A stretch of DNA of 64,000 nucleotides from Pseudomarimonas arenosa (GTDB lineage Bacteria > Pseudomonadota > Gammaproteobacteria > Xanthomonadales > Xanthomonadaceae): NCBI RefSeq assembly GCF_014841215.1, contig NZ_JACYTR010000005.1, forward strand, positions 1 through 64,000, read 5' to 3'. The notes beneath the pieces are model-generated. The model made no database searches. It had not been told where the DNA came from and saw only the letters and a list, made by a program, of their open reading frames with translations. Below, piece by piece: positions 1 to 9,209 of this stretch. The first letter of the stretch is position 1. Each line of letters starts with the position of its first letter. A program made the position numbers and the translations under genes.

Positions 1-130
1 AGCGGCCGAATGAGGGCCGTGCCAGCGCCGAAAGATGGCGAACACTCTGTTATCTCAACACCATCGGTCGAAACTCTCGCCCCGCCTGGAATTGCCGGAT
101 CTTTCGGCGCGACCTCATGAAATATCCGGG
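1..130. mobile_element. Right half of a MITE, cut by the window start
   Basis: These bases match 18174-18303 in the complete element further on with only a few mismatches and no indels. The right terminal inverted repeat (CCTCATGAAATATCCGGG, 113-130) is present and is followed by TTAA, which fits a 4-bp YTAR target duplication. The left half lies outside the window. No transposase is encoded. It sits about 240 bases upstream of the beta-helix gene. Confidence 0.8.
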
Positions 131-369
131 TTAACCCGGCCCGATCGCCAGCCTGGGTGCCGCCCATCACCCACTGAATGGGCCTTCCGGGCCTCCTGCC
201 CTGGAGGTCTGCCGGTGGGCGCCGGCCGCTTCAACAGCTTTCCATGCTGACGCAGAGCAGCCCGCTGATCGGGTGCAATAGGCACGTGTCCGGTCTACAC
301 TCCAGCGACAGTTTCGCGGTCGAACTCGGCGCGTGCCGGAGCTTGGGCGTGCCCACCAAGGGGGCCACT
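131..369. other. Leader region of the beta-helix gene
   Basis: Non-coding stretch between the MITE end and the ATG at 370. It begins with a perfect 14-bp palindrome (CCGGGTTAACCCGG, 126-139) formed where the MITE end meets its TTAA target. A TACACT hexamer at 294-299 could be a -10 element, but no convincing -35 accompanies it. A GGGGG run about 7 bases before the ATG is the likely ribosome binding site. Confidence 0.35.
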
Positions 370-3300
370 ATGCCGCGTCATCAGCTGCTTGCGCTTGCGG
401 TTGCTCAGGCCTTGTTCTTGCCTGCGGCCGAGGCCGCCACCATCACCCTCACCAACAACACCGAGACGATCGCCGACGATGGGTTCTGCACCCTGCCCGA
501 AGCAATCGAGAACGCCAATGGCGATTCGCAAAACGGACGCACCATGTCCGGCGAATGCGCGGCCGGCAGCGGGCCCGATACGATCAGCCTGGCCGGCTAC
601 AGCATCACCCTGACCACCGCCCTGCCCACCGTTGTGGAGTCACTTAACATCAGTGGCGGCGGTGGCAGCGTGCAGCGCTCGAGTGCCGTGATCTGTGACT
701 TCGACGCCTTTCCCGATGCCGGGGAATTTCGCCTGCTCACCGCCAGCAGCGGCAACCTGGAACTCAGCGACATCACCCTGCAGAACGGCTGCGCCGATAA
801 TCCCGGCGTCAATGCCTCCAGCGGCGGTGCGGTCAGCGTCTATGCCGGCAACCTGAGCCTGACCGGTGTCACCCTGAGCCAGAACTCGGCGGTATACCGC
901 GGCGGTGCGATCCATTTCACTGCGACCGGCTACAGCCTGACCATCAACAGCAGCAGTATCAGCAACAACACTTCGAATTGGCAGGGCGGCGCGATTCATA
1001 CCCATGGTGTGGCTGTCACCATTGATCAGAGCAGTCTGAACTACAACGGCACCTCACAGAACGGCGGCGCTCTGGCGCATTTTGGTGGCAATACCGTTCT
1101 CATCACTAACAGCGAGTTACGTAACAACCGCGCACCGCAATCGGGCGGCGGCGCGTTGTTCGTCAGCGCCAGTGTGGTAAGCCTCGACAGCTGCACCGTG
1201 CATGCCAACTCCAGCGGCTCAGGATCAGGTGGCGGGCTGTTCGTCAGCAGCGGCTCCCTGCAGCTGATGAACTCCACCGTCAGTTCCAACTTTGCCCAGG
1301 CCGGAGGCGGCGGGGTGTTTCTGAACACCAGCTCGGCCAGCTTGATCGGCAGTACGTTCTCGCAGAACACCAGCTCGGCCAGCGGCGGCGGCGTCAGAAG
1401 CGGCAATGTCGGTGGCCCGCTGCTGGTGCAGAACTCGCAGTTCAACGGCAATTTTGCCAACAACTATGGCGGTGGTCTGTACGCCTCGGCACCGGTCACC
1501 CTGGACAGTTCCACGTTCAGCCACAACCGCGCCGATGGCGGTGCGGGGGTACGCACGCGCGATTATGCGGCCGTCGTTCAGGACAGTACGTTCTCCTTCA
1601 ACACGGCTGTCTACGACGGCGGCGGTCTGCAGAGCACGGCCGACCTATCGGTGACGCGGAGCACCTTCCAGTCGAATACCGCGGGCATCAGGGGCGGCGG
1701 TGTGTATGCCACAGCCGAACTGCAACTACAGGACAGCACACTGGCCTACAACAGCGCCCTGCAGGCCGGCGGGCTGTTCGCCCGAGGCTATGTCAGCAAG
1801 GAAGTGCGCGACAGCAGTTTGATTGGCAACCTATGCGCCGAAAACTGCCAGCTCTACAGCCACCAGGGCACCCTGTCGATACAACGCAGTCTGTTGATCG
1901 GTGGTGGCTGCTATAGCCAGAACACTACCAACTCGTACAACAATCTAAGCACCGTCAACGATTGTGCTGGCCTGGCAACCCAGGTGACGGCAGCGGCCCT
2001 GAATCTTGGCGCTCTGCGCGACAACGGCGGCGCCACCCAGAGTGTCATGCCCGGCATCGGTTCGATCGCCATCGATGCGGGTGGAACTGGCTGTGCCGGC
2101 ACCGATCAACGCGGCGTCGCCCGCGCCTTCAACGGCCAATGCGATGTCGGGGCGGTGGAGATCGACGAGACAGCGCAGACCGGCGTCAATTTTCTGGTCA
2201 ATGCGGCAGATGACCTGGGCGACAGCTTCTGCGGCAGCGAGCCGGGCGAATGCACGCTCCGCGATGCATTGTTCGCGGCCGACAGCGAGAGCAGCGCCTC
2301 CACTATCAGCTTCAGCGAAGCGGTGTTCACCGGCACACAGACACTCAGCCTGAGCCAGGGTCAACTGGAGGTGCTCAGCGAGGTCAGCGTTGAAGGCCCC
2401 GGTAGCAGCGTGCTGATCATCGATGCCGCGGCTGCCAGCCGCCATTTCGGTATTGACGTCAGTGCCGGCGATCCGCTGATCAGCCTGAGTGGCCTCACTC
2501 TGCAAAACGGCTCACAAGGCACCGCGGGCGGCGCCATCCACACACTCGAAAGTCTGCAGCTTGACGATGTGGTGTTGCAGGGCAATACCGCCACCCGCGC
2601 TGCTGCCATCGGCGCCTACTTGCCCATTGGGGGCAGTTTCGGATTGAGCAACAGCCGGATCAGCAATAGCCACAGCAGCGGCGGCATCTACGGCGCCGCG
2701 CGTATTGGTGGCTCCAGCGCGACCGTATCTGTACTTAACTCTGTGTTAAGTGGCAATACAGCCAGTTATGGCGGCAGTGCGCAAGGCGGCGCTCTGATGA
2801 TCTCCGCCAGCGGCGCCAGTCAGATCAACCTGCAAGACAGCCAGTTCTACGCCAACCTGATGAACGGCTCGGGCCAGAAATCAGGCGCTGGTCTGGCGAT
2901 ATTTGCCTCGGAGGGTAGCAGTGTCTCGCTGTCCGGCTTGCTGATCAGTGAAAACACCGCGGGAGGCACCGGTCAAGGCTATGGTCGTGGCGGCGGTCTG
3001 TGGATCGATCTGGAAGAAGGCGCCAGCCTTACCCTGCGAGACTCAACGATCGACAGCAATCTGGCCGCCCGCGACGGCGGCTCCTTTGGCGTCGGCGGCG
3101 GCCTGGGCATCGAAGCCCACCAAGGCAATGTGCAGATCCTGAGCAGCACCATCAGCGGCAATCGCGCCGATGATCTCGGCGGCGGGCTGTTTGTTGATGT
3201 CCAAGGTGACGCGACGGTAACGCTGGCCGACTCCACGGTATCCGGCAACCATGCCGACGACGGCGGCGGCGCCTTGACCACTAGCTCGGGAAGCTTGGAG

Positions 3301-4068
3301 CAGGTATCCGTGCTGCGTTCCACTGTGGTGGACAACACGGCGGGCAATATCGGCGGCGGCCTGCGACACATCGGCTTGTTGGGCACCTTGTCCCTGCAAG
3401 GCAATGCATTGGCCAACAACCAAAGCCTGGGCGGCGTGCCGCATCCCGATCTGTCGCTGGTCGGCAACCCTTTGCTGCAGATCAGCGACAATCTCATTGG
3501 TGATTATCGCGGCTCGGGCCTGGACGAGGCGCCGATCGGCAGCCCGGATGGCAGCAATAATCTGGTCGGCAGCCCGGATGGCGCCGGCGTGATTGATCCA
3601 CGCCTGGAGCCTCTGGCGGACAACGGCGGCGACACCCTCACTCATCGGCTGATTGCCGACTCGCCCCTGATCGACCGGCATGGCAACTGCAGCGGCCTGA
3701 CCGACCAGCTGGGTCGCGATCGCGGCATTGATGGCAATCTGGTCGCCGACGATGACTGCGACGTTGGCGCGGTCGAGTTCTACCCCACCATCCACCGCGA
3801 CGGCTTCGAAGACGGCATCATCGTCAAACGCTTCGAGCAACGCAGTGCCATGCTCAGTCGTGCCGAGCTGAGTCCGCGCCTGAAGATTCCCGGCCAGGCC
3901 AAACTGGTGCTGCGCGCTGGCGCCCGGGACAGCTCAGGCCTGCTCCTGGTCCACGCCCGACGCCTGGGTGGGCGCATCGAACTGCAGCTACACCGCTTTG
4001 AACACGGCGAGTGGCATGAAGGTGCCTGGGCGCCGCTACGCGGCGAGCAGGCGCTGCTGCGCTGGTAG
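370..4068 (+). CDS. Giant secreted beta-helix protein with two CSLREA-type modules
   Basis: 1232 residues. The ATG at 370 has a GGGGG run upstream and opens a clear signal peptide (MPRHQLLALAVAQALFLPAAEA, cleavage near residue 22); reading from the upstream in-frame starts would bury it. Two similar halves follow. Each starts with a CSLREA-like motif (CTLPEAIENAN near residue 42, CTLRDALFAAD near 628), continues with many Gly/Ser/Asn-rich turns typical of right-handed parallel beta-helices, and closes with a D-Q-x-G-x-x-R ... CDVGAVE motif (residues about 579-597 and 1112-1137). The end carries HRDGFEDG near residue 1142, a sorting-like tail common in Xanthomonadales secreted proteins, here followed by about 80 further residues. 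Probably an exported surface or extracellular protein; its ligand is unknown. Family-level call is firm, function is not. Confidence 0.85.
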   Translation: MPRHQLLALAVAQALFLPAAEAATITLTNNTETIADDGFCTLPEAIENANGDSQNGRTMSGECAAGSGPDTISLAGYSITLTTALPTVVESLNISGGGGSVQRSSAVICDFDAFPDAGEFRLLTASSGNLELSDITLQNGCADNPGVNASSGGAVSVYAGNLSLTGVTLSQNSAVYRGGAIHFTATGYSLTINSSSISNNTSNWQGGAIHTHGVAVTIDQSSLNYNGTSQNGGALAHFGGNTVLITNSELRNNRAPQSGGGALFVSASVVSLDSCTVHANSSGSGSGGGLFVSSGSLQLMNSTVSSNFAQAGGGGVFLNTSSASLIGSTFSQNTSSASGGGVRSGNVGGPLLVQNSQFNGNFANNYGGGLYASAPVTLDSSTFSHNRADGGAGVRTRDYAAVVQDSTFSFNTAVYDGGGLQSTADLSVTRSTFQSNTAGIRGGGVYATAELQLQDSTLAYNSALQAGGLFARGYVSKEVRDSSLIGNLCAENCQLYSHQGTLSIQRSLLIGGGCYSQNTTNSYNNLSTVNDCAGLATQVTAAALNLGALRDNGGATQSVMPGIGSIAIDAGGTGCAGTDQRGVARAFNGQCDVGAVEIDETAQTGVNFLVNAADDLGDSFCGSEPGECTLRDALFAADSESSASTISFSEAVFTGTQTLSLSQGQLEVLSEVSVEGPGSSVLIIDAAAASRHFGIDVSAGDPLISLSGLTLQNGSQGTAGGAIHTLESLQLDDVVLQGNTATRAAAIGAYLPIGGSFGLSNSRISNSHSSGGIYGAARIGGSSATVSVLNSVLSGNTASYGGSAQGGALMISASGASQINLQDSQFYANLMNGSGQKSGAGLAIFASEGSSVSLSGLLISENTAGGTGQGYGRGGGLWIDLEEGASLTLRDSTIDSNLAARDGGSFGVGGGLGIEAHQGNVQILSSTISGNRADDLGGGLFVDVQGDATVTLADSTVSGNHADDGGGALTTSSGSLEQVSVLRSTVVDNTAGNIGGGLRHIGLLGTLSLQGNALANNQSLGGVPHPDLSLVGNPLLQISDNLIGDYRGSGLDEAPIGSPDGSNNLVGSPDGAGVIDPRLEPLADNGGDTLTHRLIADSPLIDRHGNCSGLTDQLGRDRGIDGNLVADDDCDVGAVEFYPTIHRDGFEDGIIVKRFEQRSAMLSRAELSPRLKIPGQAKLVLRAGARDSSGLLLVHARRLGGRIELQLHRFEHGEWHEGAWAPLRGEQALLRW

Positions 4069-4106
4069 GGTCGCTACCCGCGTACTCACGTCACAGAACA
4101 TAGGGT

Positions 4107-5963
4107 TTAATCGAAACGCCACTCCAGTTCGAGATCGAATAGTCGTCCATCCCAGCCCGGACGCTGCACACGGTTGACGAAGAAGTACAGGGCGTCGATG
4201 TCCTCGTCGAAGGCATTGCGCAGGCTGGCACGCAGGGCGAGCCGCGGCGCCGCGCGCGGTACCCAGCCCAGGCTGAGATCGACCCGATCGTAGCCCGGTG
4301 CATCCATCTGGCCGAGATCGCGCTGGCCGACATAGTTCCAGTGCAGACCCCACTCGACCGAGTCGCCGACGCTGCCAAGCAGGCCGAGATTGCCGATCCA
4401 CCGCGCGTAGCCGACACTGTCGGCCGCCGCCACCGTGGTGGTCCGCTGGTCCTCGGGGTCGACCCAACTCAGATTGCTCAGTAGACGCAGCCGGTGGCCC
4501 AGACGCTGCTCCCATTCCAACTCGATGCCCACCGCCTCGGCTTTCGCACCGGGCCGATACGGCGGTGGCGGCAAGCGCAGGTTGTCGAAGCGCGAGTGAA
4601 ACAGGGTGATACGCCCGACCGCGCCAGCGCGCCGGTAGATATAGCCCAGATCCACCGTTTCCACCTGCTCGAAATCCACCGCTGGAACCGGCTGTTCAGC
4701 AGTGTCGTACAGGTACTGGAAGGTCGGCGCGCGCAGCCCAGCCGAATACTGCGCCTTCAGCGTGTGCTGCTCGGCAGGTCGCCATACCGCCGCCAGTCGC
4801 GGCGACAGCTGATTGCCGATATCGCCATGGCGATCGGCGCGCAGCCCCAGGGTGAGGTCGAAGCGATCGGTCAAGGCCAGGGTGTCTTGCAGCAGTACGG
4901 AGACCAGGGTCTGATCGAGGTCGTCGACCACAAACAAGGGCAGGCTCGGCGGCCCCGGCGGCACGAAGGTGGCCTGGCGCAGCGTGTTGCGACTGAGCTG
5001 TGCACGCAGCAGCCAGCGCTGCAGTCCAGCGCCCCACTCGAGATCGCCGCCCAACCGCCAGACACTGGCGTCGTAGTCGATCGCCGGCGTGCGAATATGG
5101 TGCCGGCCGCGCTCAATATAGGCCCGGGCCGCCACTGCTTCGGCTGGCGTCCAGCGCTTGCCAAGACGCAGCACCGCACTGCGCTCATCGGTCGGGAAAC
5201 GACGGGGATCCGGCGCCTGACTGAAATCTCGTCCAACCGCCGAGCCGGTCAGTTCGACGCCGGCGAACTCGGCGCTCAGCGTCAGCAGTCGACTGCGTTC
5301 GTTGAGATCCTCACGGGCGGCACTGAAAGGTTGATCCGGGCCGCCGCGCTCACCACTGCGACGCAGGCTGGCACCCAGGCTGAAGCGACCGATCTCGCCG
5401 CTGCGGCTCAATAGCGCACCGGCGTGCTGGCGATCCTTGCTGCCGCCGCCCAGCCACACCAGGCTGTCATCACGCCGGGTGATGATATTGATGACGCCAA
5501 CGAAGGCGTAGTCGCCCCACAGGCCCGAGCCAGGACCGCGGATCACCTCGATCCGCTCCACCTGCTGGATCGCCATGTTCAGCACGGCGCCACTGATGCC
5601 GGAATTCTCCTGCGACAGCGTCACCCCATCGACCAGCACCTTGAAGCCGCCAGCACTGTCGAAGAACGGCACGCCGCGAGCGAAATACAGTGGCAGGCCA
5701 GCGAAGTCGCGGTTAGCCTGCAGCCCCGGCACCAGGGCAATCGCATCGGCCACGGTCTGGAAGCCAAGCTGTTGCAGACGCTCGCGCGGATATACCCCGA
5801 CGATGCCCGGCACATAGTCGGAATTGGCCCGCTCTCGTGTCAACTCAGCGGTCTCTTCATCCAACAAGGCCTGCAGATCATCAGCCTCACTATGAGCAAG
5901 CGCCGGTAGCGCCACCACCAGGCACGCAGTGAGCAACAGGAGTCGGGGCAGGTGATGCGGCAT
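4107..5963 (-). CDS. TonB-dependent outer-membrane receptor
   Basis: 618 residues, short for a TonB-dependent receptor. An N-terminal signal peptide (about 23 residues, ending ALPALA) is followed by a plug domain containing DYVPGI, then VDGVTLS and RGPGSGLWGDYAFVGVINII, the usual plug signature, and then a beta-barrel ending LEWRFD. It is paralogous to the receptor at 15931-17877: both carry the DYVPGI motif just before the plug, the same RGPGSG block, and a W-x-FD end. That second copy sits in an operon with a YfiR-like protein, a histidine kinase and a diguanylate cyclase, so this one may serve the same signalling or uptake theme. It is divergent from the PKHD hydroxylase gene, which in other proteobacteria often accompanies an iron-siderophore receptor. 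The substrate cannot be read from the sequence. Confidence 0.9.
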   Translation of the reverse strand: MPHHLPRLLLLTACLVVALPALAHSEADDLQALLDEETAELTRERANSDYVPGIVGVYPRERLQQLGFQTVADAIALVPGLQANRDFAGLPLYFARGVPFFDSAGGFKVLVDGVTLSQENSGISGAVLNMAIQQVERIEVIRGPGSGLWGDYAFVGVINIITRRDDSLVWLGGGSKDRQHAGALLSRSGEIGRFSLGASLRRSGERGGPDQPFSAAREDLNERSRLLTLSAEFAGVELTGSAVGRDFSQAPDPRRFPTDERSAVLRLGKRWTPAEAVAARAYIERGRHHIRTPAIDYDASVWRLGGDLEWGAGLQRWLLRAQLSRNTLRQATFVPPGPPSLPLFVVDDLDQTLVSVLLQDTLALTDRFDLTLGLRADRHGDIGNQLSPRLAAVWRPAEQHTLKAQYSAGLRAPTFQYLYDTAEQPVPAVDFEQVETVDLGYIYRRAGAVGRITLFHSRFDNLRLPPPPYRPGAKAEAVGIELEWEQRLGHRLRLLSNLSWVDPEDQRTTTVAAADSVGYARWIGNLGLLGSVGDSVEWGLHWNYVGQRDLGQMDAPGYDRVDLSLGWVPRAAPRLALRASLRNAFDEDIDALYFFVNRVQRPGWDGRLFDLELEWRFD

Positions 5964-6108
5964 GGGCGAGTTACGAGCAGCGAGAAACGCTCCATTCTAA
6001 CCAGGGATGCCGCAACGAGCTGTGGCCTGCTTCCAGGTTCAAGCCCAGTCGGAAGTGAGACCTGCGCGACCCGCTACACTGGTCACGGACCCCACGACCC
6101 GAGCCGCC

Positions 6109-6774
6109 ATGATCCACCTTATCCCCGATCTGTTGAGCGCCGAACAAGTCACGCTGCTGCGCGAACTCGCCGCGAACAAGGAATTTGTCGACGGTCGCGC
6201 CACCAATGCGCAATCACGGGTCAAACATAACCAGCAGATCGATCAGCAGGACAAGGAGGTCGAAGCCGCCGGCGATGTGGTGGTGCGTGCGCTGTTCGGC
6301 CACCCCCTGGTACAACGCACAGCATTTCCGCGCACCATTCCCGCCCCGACCATCGCGCGCTACGTGCCCGGCATGCACTACGGCCCGCACCTCGACGAGG
6401 CCGTGCTGCAAACCCGGCCACAGCCGATGCGCAGCGATATGAGCTGCAGCGTGTTTCTCAATGAGCCGGAGGAGTACGAAGGCGGCGAGCTGGAAATCTG
6501 GCTCGGCAGCGAACGACCGCGGATCAAGGGCCGCGCCGGTTCGGCGGTGATCTACCCCACCGGCGTAATCCATCAAGTGCTGCCGGTCACCGCCGGCCAA
6601 CGCCTGGTCGCGGTGACCTGGATGCAGAGCCGCATCCCCAGCGCCCAGCACCGCCACATCCTGTTCCACCATCTGGAGCTGATGCATCGACTAGGACCGA
6701 AGTGTGATGAAGGGGACAAGCTGTTGCTGGAGTCGGTCAGGACCAATCTGATGCGCCTATGGGTCGACCCCTGA
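6109..6774 (+). CDS. PKHD-type 2-oxoglutarate/Fe(II) hydroxylase (PiuC/YbiX family)
   Basis: 221 residues, the usual length of the YbiX/PiuC family. The ATG at 6109 gives the typical MIHLIPDLLSAEQV start. The iron ligands are visible: His94 and Asp96 (GPHLDE) and His155 (GVIHQV), with Arg165 (QRLVAVTW) placed to bind 2-oxoglutarate. Conserved CSVFLNEPEEYEGGEL lies between them. Family members are oxygenases whose genes are often iron-regulated and next to TonB-dependent receptors; here the receptor gene at 4107-5963 is divergent, 145 bases away. The physiological substrate of the family is not established. A TACACT hexamer at 6074-6079 could be its -10 box; no clear Fur box was recognised by eye. 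Confidence 0.9.
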   Translation: MIHLIPDLLSAEQVTLLRELAANKEFVDGRATNAQSRVKHNQQIDQQDKEVEAAGDVVVRALFGHPLVQRTAFPRTIPAPTIARYVPGMHYGPHLDEAVLQTRPQPMRSDMSCSVFLNEPEEYEGGELEIWLGSERPRIKGRAGSAVIYPTGVIHQVLPVTAGQRLVAVTWMQSRIPSAQHRHILFHHLELMHRLGPKCDEGDKLLLESVRTNLMRLWVDP

Positions 6775-6886
6775 GCTGAAAACCACACTATGCTTTTGCA
6801 ACGGAACTGCAGACGGCATTATTGAACCGGCCGATATTGCCCGGTCAGTTTCCGATCCTTCCTTGACAGCAGCGGTGACCTAGTCG

Positions 6887-9145
6887 ATGCAGAGTTTTGC
6901 CAGCCAACACACTCAGAGTTTTGCCGAATTCCTGCGCCAGGCCGGCGTCTCCCTGGTGGTATCCACCTACCAAGCCGGGCAATTGGTGCTGGTCAGGCCG
7001 CAGGGGCAAGGCGCCAATACCCACTTCATTCCGATGAAGAAGCCGATGGGCATCGCGGTGGAAGGTGGCCAGCGGCTCACCATCGGCGATGCGCACCGGA
7101 TCGATTTCTATCGCAACCTGTCGGCGGTGGGGCGCAAGATCGATCAGGGCCAATACGATGCCGCCTACCTGTTTCGCGCCACCCATGTCACCGGCGATAT
7201 CGATATCCACGAGATGGGTTACGACAGCGAATCGCAGCTGTGGCTGATCAATACCCGCATGAGCTGTCTTTGCACGCTGTCGGAAGATGCCAGCGTGGTG
7301 CCGCGCTGGAAGCCACCTTTCATCAGCCAGTACGATCTGCTCGATCGTTGCCATCTGAATGGACTTGGCTTTCGCGATGGAAGGCCGCGTTATGTGAGCA
7401 TGCTCGGGGCCAGCGATGAGCCGGGTGGTTGGCGGCGCAACAAGACCAGCGGCGGCCGGATCATGGACATCACTGATGATTCGGTGGTGGTCGAAGGTCT
7501 GTGCATGCCGCACTCGCCGCGCTGGTATCGCGAGCGGATCTGGTTTCTTTCGTCCGGCGAGGGGGCGCTGAAGCGGGTCGAAACCGATGGTTCAGTGACT
7601 ACGGTGGCAGAGTTGCCGGGCTTTACCCGTGGCCTGGATTTCTTCGGTCGCTACGCCCTGATCGGCCTGTCTCAGGTGCGCGAGACGGCGGTGTTTGCCG
7701 GCCTGCCGCTGACCCAGCGGGTCGATGAACGGCAATGTGGCGTGTATCTGGTCGATATCGAGGAAGGCAAGATCGTCGGCTTCCTGCACTTTATCGGCGA
7801 TGTGCGGGAAATCTTCGACATCAAGATTCTGCCGCACCGCGCGCCGGCCCTGGTCGAAGCCAGTGCGCCCCTGCTGACCACCTCGTACGAATTGCCGGAA
7901 GACGCATTGAAGCTGGTCGCGCCCGGCGACCCGATCCAGGATGCCCTGGCCGCCGCCACCCGCGCCCACGCCGGCGGAGAGTTGGACAAGGCGATCGCCG
8001 CCTATCAGGACATCCTGGCGCAGAAGCCCGATCACCGACAAGCCAAGCATCAGCTCGGTCTGGCCCTGGTCGACGCCGAACGCTGGCAGGAAGGCCATCG
8101 GGTGCTGTCGGAAGTGATTGCCGAACAACCGGACAATGCCGAGGCGCTGAACAGCCTCGGCCTGTGTGCCTCGCGCCTGCTGAACTACCAGGAGGCGCTG
8201 GGTCATTTCGAGCGCGCGATCGAGATCGATCGCCAGTTCGCCCTGGCACATTTCAATCGCGGCCTGATCCTGCTGAAAAGCAATCGCTATCAGGAAGGCT
8301 GGCCGGAATACGAATGGCGCTGGCAGCTGCCCAGCTTCACCCCATTCCGCTGTCCGCATCCGCAATGGCGCGGCGAGGACATCGCCGACAAGCGCCTGCT
8401 GGTGCACAGCGAGCAGGGCAATGGCGATCACATCCAGTTCTGGCGTTATCTGCCCTTGCTACGCGAACGCTGCAAGGAGCTGATCTACGTCGGGCCGGAA
8501 AAGCTCTCCGAACTGGTCAGCAGCATTCCCGGGGTCGATGAAAGCCGGGTGCCGGGCAATATCCCGCGCGACCGATTTGACTGCTTCGTGCCACTGATGA
8601 ATGTGCCGCACCTGCTCGGCCTGCATGATCCGAAGCCGATGCTGGAACCCTATGTAAAGGTGCCGGCGCATCTGCAGGTGCGCCGACTGGAAGGCCAACG
8701 CAAGATCGGCCTGGTCTGGCAGGGCAGCCCCACCCACAAGGACGACCGTCGCCGCTCACTGAACTTGCAGGCGCTGCTACCGACCTTGCAAGGCATCAAG
8801 GCCGACTTCTACAGCCTGCAGTTTCCCATCAGCGGTGAAGAGATTGAGCTGCTGAAGCGGCACGGTGTGCACAACCTGGAGCCGGAGATCAATGGCTACA
8901 GCCGCACCGCCGCATTTGTCGAGCAACTCGATGCGGTGATCAGCGTCGACACCGCCATGGCGCATCTGGCCGGCGCCATGGGCAAGCCGGTCTATCTGCT
9001 GTTGGCCAAGGATGCCGACTGGCGCTGGGGCCTGGATGGCGATCAGACCCCCTGGTATCCGAGCACGCGCCTGCTGCGCCAGACTGAGCCGGGCGACTGG
9101 GGCCCGGTGCTGAATGACCTGGCGCAGCAATTGAGGTTGCGCTGA
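6887..9145 (+). CDS. TIGR03032-TPR-glycosyltransferase-like fusion protein
   Basis: 752 residues with three recognisable parts. Residues about 5-330 match the TIGR03032 family of uncharacterised proteins (STYQAGQLVLVR, MGIAVEGGQRLTIGDAHRI, and CHLNGLGFRDGRPRYVSMLG). Residues about 345-460 are tetratricopeptide repeats (for example NAEALNSLGLCASRLLNYQE). Residues about 470-752 resemble the glycosyltransferase-9/heptosyltransferase-like domain often found after TPRs in bacterial proteins (LLVHSEQGNGDHIQFWRYL, KIGLVWQGSPTHKDDRRRS, DTAMAHLAGAMGKPVYLLL). There is no signal peptide, so it is probably cytosolic. TIGR03032 proteins occur near surface glycan or large secreted protein genes in other genomes; a role in glycosylation is inference. 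A strong hairpin overlaps its stop codon. Confidence 0.85.
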   Translation: MQSFASQHTQSFAEFLRQAGVSLVVSTYQAGQLVLVRPQGQGANTHFIPMKKPMGIAVEGGQRLTIGDAHRIDFYRNLSAVGRKIDQGQYDAAYLFRATHVTGDIDIHEMGYDSESQLWLINTRMSCLCTLSEDASVVPRWKPPFISQYDLLDRCHLNGLGFRDGRPRYVSMLGASDEPGGWRRNKTSGGRIMDITDDSVVVEGLCMPHSPRWYRERIWFLSSGEGALKRVETDGSVTTVAELPGFTRGLDFFGRYALIGLSQVRETAVFAGLPLTQRVDERQCGVYLVDIEEGKIVGFLHFIGDVREIFDIKILPHRAPALVEASAPLLTTSYELPEDALKLVAPGDPIQDALAAATRAHAGGELDKAIAAYQDILAQKPDHRQAKHQLGLALVDAERWQEGHRVLSEVIAEQPDNAEALNSLGLCASRLLNYQEALGHFERAIEIDRQFALAHFNRGLILLKSNRYQEGWPEYEWRWQLPSFTPFRCPHPQWRGEDIADKRLLVHSEQGNGDHIQFWRYLPLLRERCKELIYVGPEKLSELVSSIPGVDESRVPGNIPRDRFDCFVPLMNVPHLLGLHDPKPMLEPYVKVPAHLQVRRLEGQRKIGLVWQGSPTHKDDRRRSLNLQALLPTLQGIKADFYSLQFPISGEEIELLKRHGVHNLEPEINGYSRTAAFVEQLDAVISVDTAMAHLAGAMGKPVYLLLAKDADWRWGLDGDQTPWYPSTRLLRQTEPGDWGPVLNDLAQQLRLR

Positions 9146-9172
9146 AAAACTCCCGGATGGAGGTTTTTCAGC
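9141..9172 (+). terminator. Intrinsic terminator-like hairpin after the TIGR03032 fusion gene
   Basis: The arms GCTGAAAAACTCC and GGAGGTTTTTCAGC pair over 13 bp with one bulged base and a 5-base CGGAT loop. The hairpin includes the TGA stop (9143-9145) and has A and T tracts inside the arms, so it could act in either direction. Confidence 0.65.
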
Positions 9173-9209
9173 AACCTGCTAAGCTCGCCAGCGAAACGAT
9201 GGGTTAGCG

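Noticed and set aside
4494-5414. 306-residue open frame opposite the first TonB-dependent receptor
   Set aside because: Shadow frame, Gln/Arg-rich, no recognisable domain.
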